Shown here one piece after another: positions 61,159 through 64,000 of a stretch of 64,000 nucleotides of DNA. The DNA comes from Pseudomonas marvdashtae. Lineage in GTDB: Bacteria; Pseudomonadota; Gammaproteobacteria; Pseudomonadales; Pseudomonadaceae. The notes below the pieces were generated by a model, which was not told the origin of the DNA, made no database searches, and was given only the letters and a program-made list of their open reading frames with translations. Made by a program: the position numbers and the translations under genes. The DNA is taken from the NCBI RefSeq assembly GCF_014268655.2, contig NZ_JABWQX020000001.1:1-64000 (forward strand), in the 5' to 3' direction. The number at the start of each line of letters is the position of its first letter. The first letter of the stretch is position 1.

Positions 61159-61208
61159 TGCACGCTTTTCGCGCACGGTGCCGGGCACTGTCGCACCGTT
61201 GTTGTGCG
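61159..61208 (+). promoter_or_regulatory. Two NtrC-type enhancer sites upstream of glnK
   Basis: TGCAC-N7-GCGCA at 61159-61175 and CGCAC-N7-GTGCG at 61192-61208 both follow the NtrC dyad TGCAC-N7-GTGCA. Their centres are 33 bases apart, about three helical turns. Relative to the start predicted from the sigma-54 promoter they lie near -143 and -110. Confidence 0.7.
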
Positions 61209-61226
61209 TATCGCTGCGGTTCGTAG

Positions 61227-61841
<615 letters not shown>

Positions 61842-61874
61842 GCCGTCAAACCCAACGCCCCAGGAGAAAACAAT

Positions 61875-63209
61875 ATGACTCTGCGTAAATTCGCAGGGCT
61901 AGGAGCCCTGTTGTCCTTCGTAATGCCTGGCCTGGCCATGGCAGAAGAAGCGGCAGCCCCAGTCCTCAACTCCGGCGACACCGCCTGGATGCTGACGGCC
62001 ACGATTCTTGTTCTGTTCATGACCATTCCTGGCCTGGCGCTGTTCTACGGCGGCATGGTTCGGTCGAAAAACATTCTTTCCGTGATGATGCAGTGCTTCG
62101 CCATTACCGGTCTGATCAGCGTCCTGTGGGTCATCTATGGCTACAGCATCGCGTTCGACACCACCGGCATGGAGCAGGGCGTCGTCAACTTCAACTCCTT
62201 CATCGGCGGCTTGGGCAAGGCATTCCTGGCGGGCGTCACTCCGGCTAGCATCACCGGCCCGGCGGCGTTGTTCCCTGAAGCGGTGTTCATCACCTTCCAG
62301 ATGACTTTCGCGATCATCACTCCAGCCCTGATCGTCGGCGCTTTCGCCGAGCGGATGAAGTTCTCCGCCATGCTGATCTTCATGGGCGTGTGGTTCACCC
62401 TGGTGTATGCGCCGATTGCGCACATGGTCTGGTCCGGCAACGGCGGCCTGATGTGGGACTGGGGTGTGCTGGACTTCGCCGGCGGCACCGTGGTGCACAT
62501 CAACGCCGGTATCGCCGGCCTGGTAGCCTGCCTGGTATTGGGCAAGCGCAAAGGCTTCCCGACTACGCCAATGGCGCCGCATAACCTGGGTTACACCCTG
62601 ATGGGCGCGGCCATGCTGTGGGTGGGCTGGTTCGGTTTCAACGCCGGTTCCGCCGTCGCGGCCAACGGCACCGCCGGCATGGCGATGCTGGTAACCCAGA
62701 TCGCCACCGCTGCCGCAGCGCTGGGCTGGATGTTCGCCGAGTGGATCACCCACGGCAAGCCAAGCGCACTGGGCATCGCCTCGGGTGTGGTGGCGGGCCT
62801 GGTCGCGATCACGCCTGCAGCTGGCACCGTGGGCCCGATGGGCGCCCTGGTCATCGGCCTGGCGGCGGGCGTGGTGTGCTTCTTCTGCGCGACCACCCTC
62901 AAGCGCAAGCTCGGTTATGACGATTCCCTGGACGCCTTTGGCGTGCACGGTATCGGCGGTATCCTCGGCGCGATCCTGACCGGTGTGTTCGCGGCGCCGG
63001 CCCTGGGTGGCTTCGGCACCGTGACCGATATCGGTGCGCAAGTGTGGATTCAATTCAAGGGCGTAGGCTTCACTGTGGTCTACACCGGCATCGTCACCTT
63101 CATCATTCTCAAGGTACTGGACGCCGTCATGGGTCTGCGTGTCTCCGAGGAAGAAGAAGCCGTGGGCCTGGACTTGGCCCAGCACAACGAGCGTGGTTAC
63201 AACCTGTAA
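61875..63209 (+). CDS. amtB: Ammonium transporter AmtB
   Basis: A 444-residue protein with a signal peptide (GALLSFVMPGLAMA) and 11 transmembrane helices. The pore signature DFAGGTVVHINAGIAGLVA carries the first pore histidine, and FGVHGIGGILG carries the twin. Trimeric channel for ammonium in the inner membrane, regulated by GlnK. It starts 33 bases after glnK. Terminated at 63220. Confidence 0.97.
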   Translation: MTLRKFAGLGALLSFVMPGLAMAEEAAAPVLNSGDTAWMLTATILVLFMTIPGLALFYGGMVRSKNILSVMMQCFAITGLISVLWVIYGYSIAFDTTGMEQGVVNFNSFIGGLGKAFLAGVTPASITGPAALFPEAVFITFQMTFAIITPALIVGAFAERMKFSAMLIFMGVWFTLVYAPIAHMVWSGNGGLMWDWGVLDFAGGTVVHINAGIAGLVACLVLGKRKGFPTTPMAPHNLGYTLMGAAMLWVGWFGFNAGSAVAANGTAGMAMLVTQIATAAAALGWMFAEWITHGKPSALGIASGVVAGLVAITPAAGTVGPMGALVIGLAAGVVCFFCATTLKRKLGYDDSLDAFGVHGIGGILGAILTGVFAAPALGGFGTVTDIGAQVWIQFKGVGFTVVYTGIVTFIILKVLDAVMGLRVSEEEEAVGLDLAQHNERGYNL

Positions 63210-63219
63210 TCGACAGCTA

Positions 63220-63251
63220 AAAAAAATGCCCGGTTCGCCGGGCATTTTTTT
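63220..63251. terminator. Intrinsic terminator after amtB
   Basis: An A run, the stem ATGCCCGG-TTCG-CCGGGCAT and a T run; symmetric and strong. Confidence 0.97.
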
Positions 63252-63421
63252 GTCTGGAGTTTGTCATTGCTCACAAGGCGTGCTGGTTTTTCCGACGCCT
63301 TTTGTTGCGTATGCGACTTGAGTTTTTCTACCGCCAAAGACTTACATGGAGGCAGGAATATTAGGCCCTTTGTTTTTTCCCAGAGCGCGCTAGAATGCGC
63401 GCCGAACGTGCGGAGATCTGT

Positions 63422-63847
63422 ATGTGGCAACAGACGCTGATAACCCTGCGGGCAAGGCCCCGGGGCTTTCATCTGGTGACGGACGAGTTGCTCGCCGGCC
63501 TGCCTGAACTCAAGGCATGTCGTGTCGGTCTGTTGCATCTGTGGCTGCAGCATACCTCGGCCTCGTTGACCATCAACGAGAACGCCGATCCGGCGGTACG
63601 TCGAGACTTCGAACGATTTTTCAATCGGCTGATCCCACAAGGAACCGCCGACTATGAGCACAACGACGAAGGCCTGGACGACCTCCCGGCGCACTTCAAG
63701 GCCAGCGTGCTGGGATGTCAGCTCAGTCTTCCGGTGACGGCGGGACGGTTGGCGTTGGGTACCTGGCAAGGTGTTTATCTGGGCGAGCACCGTGATCATG
63801 GCGGTGCCCGTAAAGTCCTCGCCACCTTGCACGGTGAAGGGGCATGA
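63422..63847 (+). CDS. yjbQ: YjbQ family (UPF0047) protein
   Basis: A 141-residue protein read from [18 protein letters not shown]. Family motifs: [20 protein letters not shown], and near the end [20 protein letters not shown]. Some members show thiamine phosphate synthase activity in vitro; the natural role is unsettled. Upstream of sutA. Confidence 0.9.
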   Translation: MWQQTLITLRARPRGFHLVTDELLAGLPELKACRVGLLHLWLQHTSASLTINENADPAVRRDFERFFNRLIPQGTADYEHNDEGLDDLPAHFKASVLGCQLSLPVTAGRLALGTWQGVYLGEHRDHGGARKVLATLHGEGA

Positions 63848-63948
63848 CCGCTGATTGCCGGCGGATGTTGAATTTTTTCTGGCAGCCTTCGACAGATGGC
63901 GAAGCTGGGCTATAACTAATCTGCTTTTCGCAAGTCATGAGGTAGAAC

Positions 63949-64000
63949 ATGAGCGACGATGATCTGGAAAACGACGACCTCGAAGTAGGTGACGAAGACG
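63949..64000 (+). CDS. sutA: Start of SutA-like transcriptional regulator
   Basis: The ATG at 63949 with GAGGTAG upstream opens a frame reading MSDDDLENDDLEVGDED, cut by the window end. An acidic start like this, and a position just downstream of yjbQ and amtB, match SutA of P. aeruginosa, an RNA polymerase-binding protein of slow-growing cells. Only 17 codons are visible. Confidence 0.65.
   Translation, partial: MSDDDLENDDLEVGDED

Overview
The window is chromosomal DNA of a Pseudomonas, most probably of the P. fluorescens group. It is GC-rich with strong Shine-Dalgarno sites. It carries algC, crc, the dad alanine operon and REP/REPIN repeats of the GTGGCGAGGGAGCTTGCTCCC type. The gene order recG-oxyR / ridA-spoT-rpoZ-gmk-yicC / rph / crc / pyrE / argB-algC-dut-coaBC / radC / rpmB-rpmG / kauB / dadA-ridA-alr / pauR-like / cytochrome c5 / xpt / rep / yifB / ubiK / glnK-amtB is, from memory, that of the corresponding chromosome arm of P. 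aeruginosa. Most of the window is therefore core genome, with small accessory islands between the core blocks.

Layout. 1-0.6 kb: the 5' end of a small DUF6124-type gene behind a strongly structured leader. 0.6-8 kb: HDOD protein, recG, oxyR and the tonB-exbD-exbB energy-transduction operon, all on the minus strand. 8-11.5 kb: an SDR enzyme, two unassigned genes and an orphan YwqG/DUF1963 gene. 11.5-17.5 kb: stringent response and RNA metabolism (ridA, spoT, rpoZ, gmk, yicC, rph). 17.6-26.5 kb: a decayed HbpS/GlcG-like gene, crc, pyrE, argB, algC, dut, coaBC, radC and a peptide-binding protein. 26.7-28.2 kb: rpmBG, then a small island with a group II intron tail and two related small genes. 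28-45.5 kb: a polyamine and D-alanine catabolic neighbourhood (kauB, an FAD oxidoreductase, MFS transporter, dadR/lrp, dadA, ridA-like, alr, a pauR-like regulator). It is interrupted by a phospholipase D lipoprotein, a three-gene chaperone-usher operon and a MocR regulator. 45-60 kb: cytochrome c5, a long acetyl-CoA hydrolase/transferase, xpt, rep, a GGDEF-EAL protein, MATE pump, LysR regulator, chemoreceptor, an aldose-epimerase-like protein and yifB. 60-64 kb: a broken higB with intact higA, ubiK, the nitrogen-regulated glnK-amtB operon, yjbQ and the start of sutA.

Functional threads. Carbon and nitrogen control recur: crc, an A-rich Crc/Hfq-like motif at the kauB ribosome binding site, glnK-amtB with a near-textbook NtrC/sigma-54 layout, Lrp control of dadA, and a PuuR/PauR-like regulator with candidate operators near kauB and upstream of itself. 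I found no CRISPR array, tRNA or rRNA gene, prophage or complete insertion sequence. The best candidates for undescribed biology are the multi-hairpin leader at 205-354, the small two-paralogue island at 27.4-28.1 kb, and the orphan DUF1963 gene at 9.8 kb. The NtrC architecture, the higB deletion and the pilin-chaperone intercistronic hairpin are clear and checkable observations.
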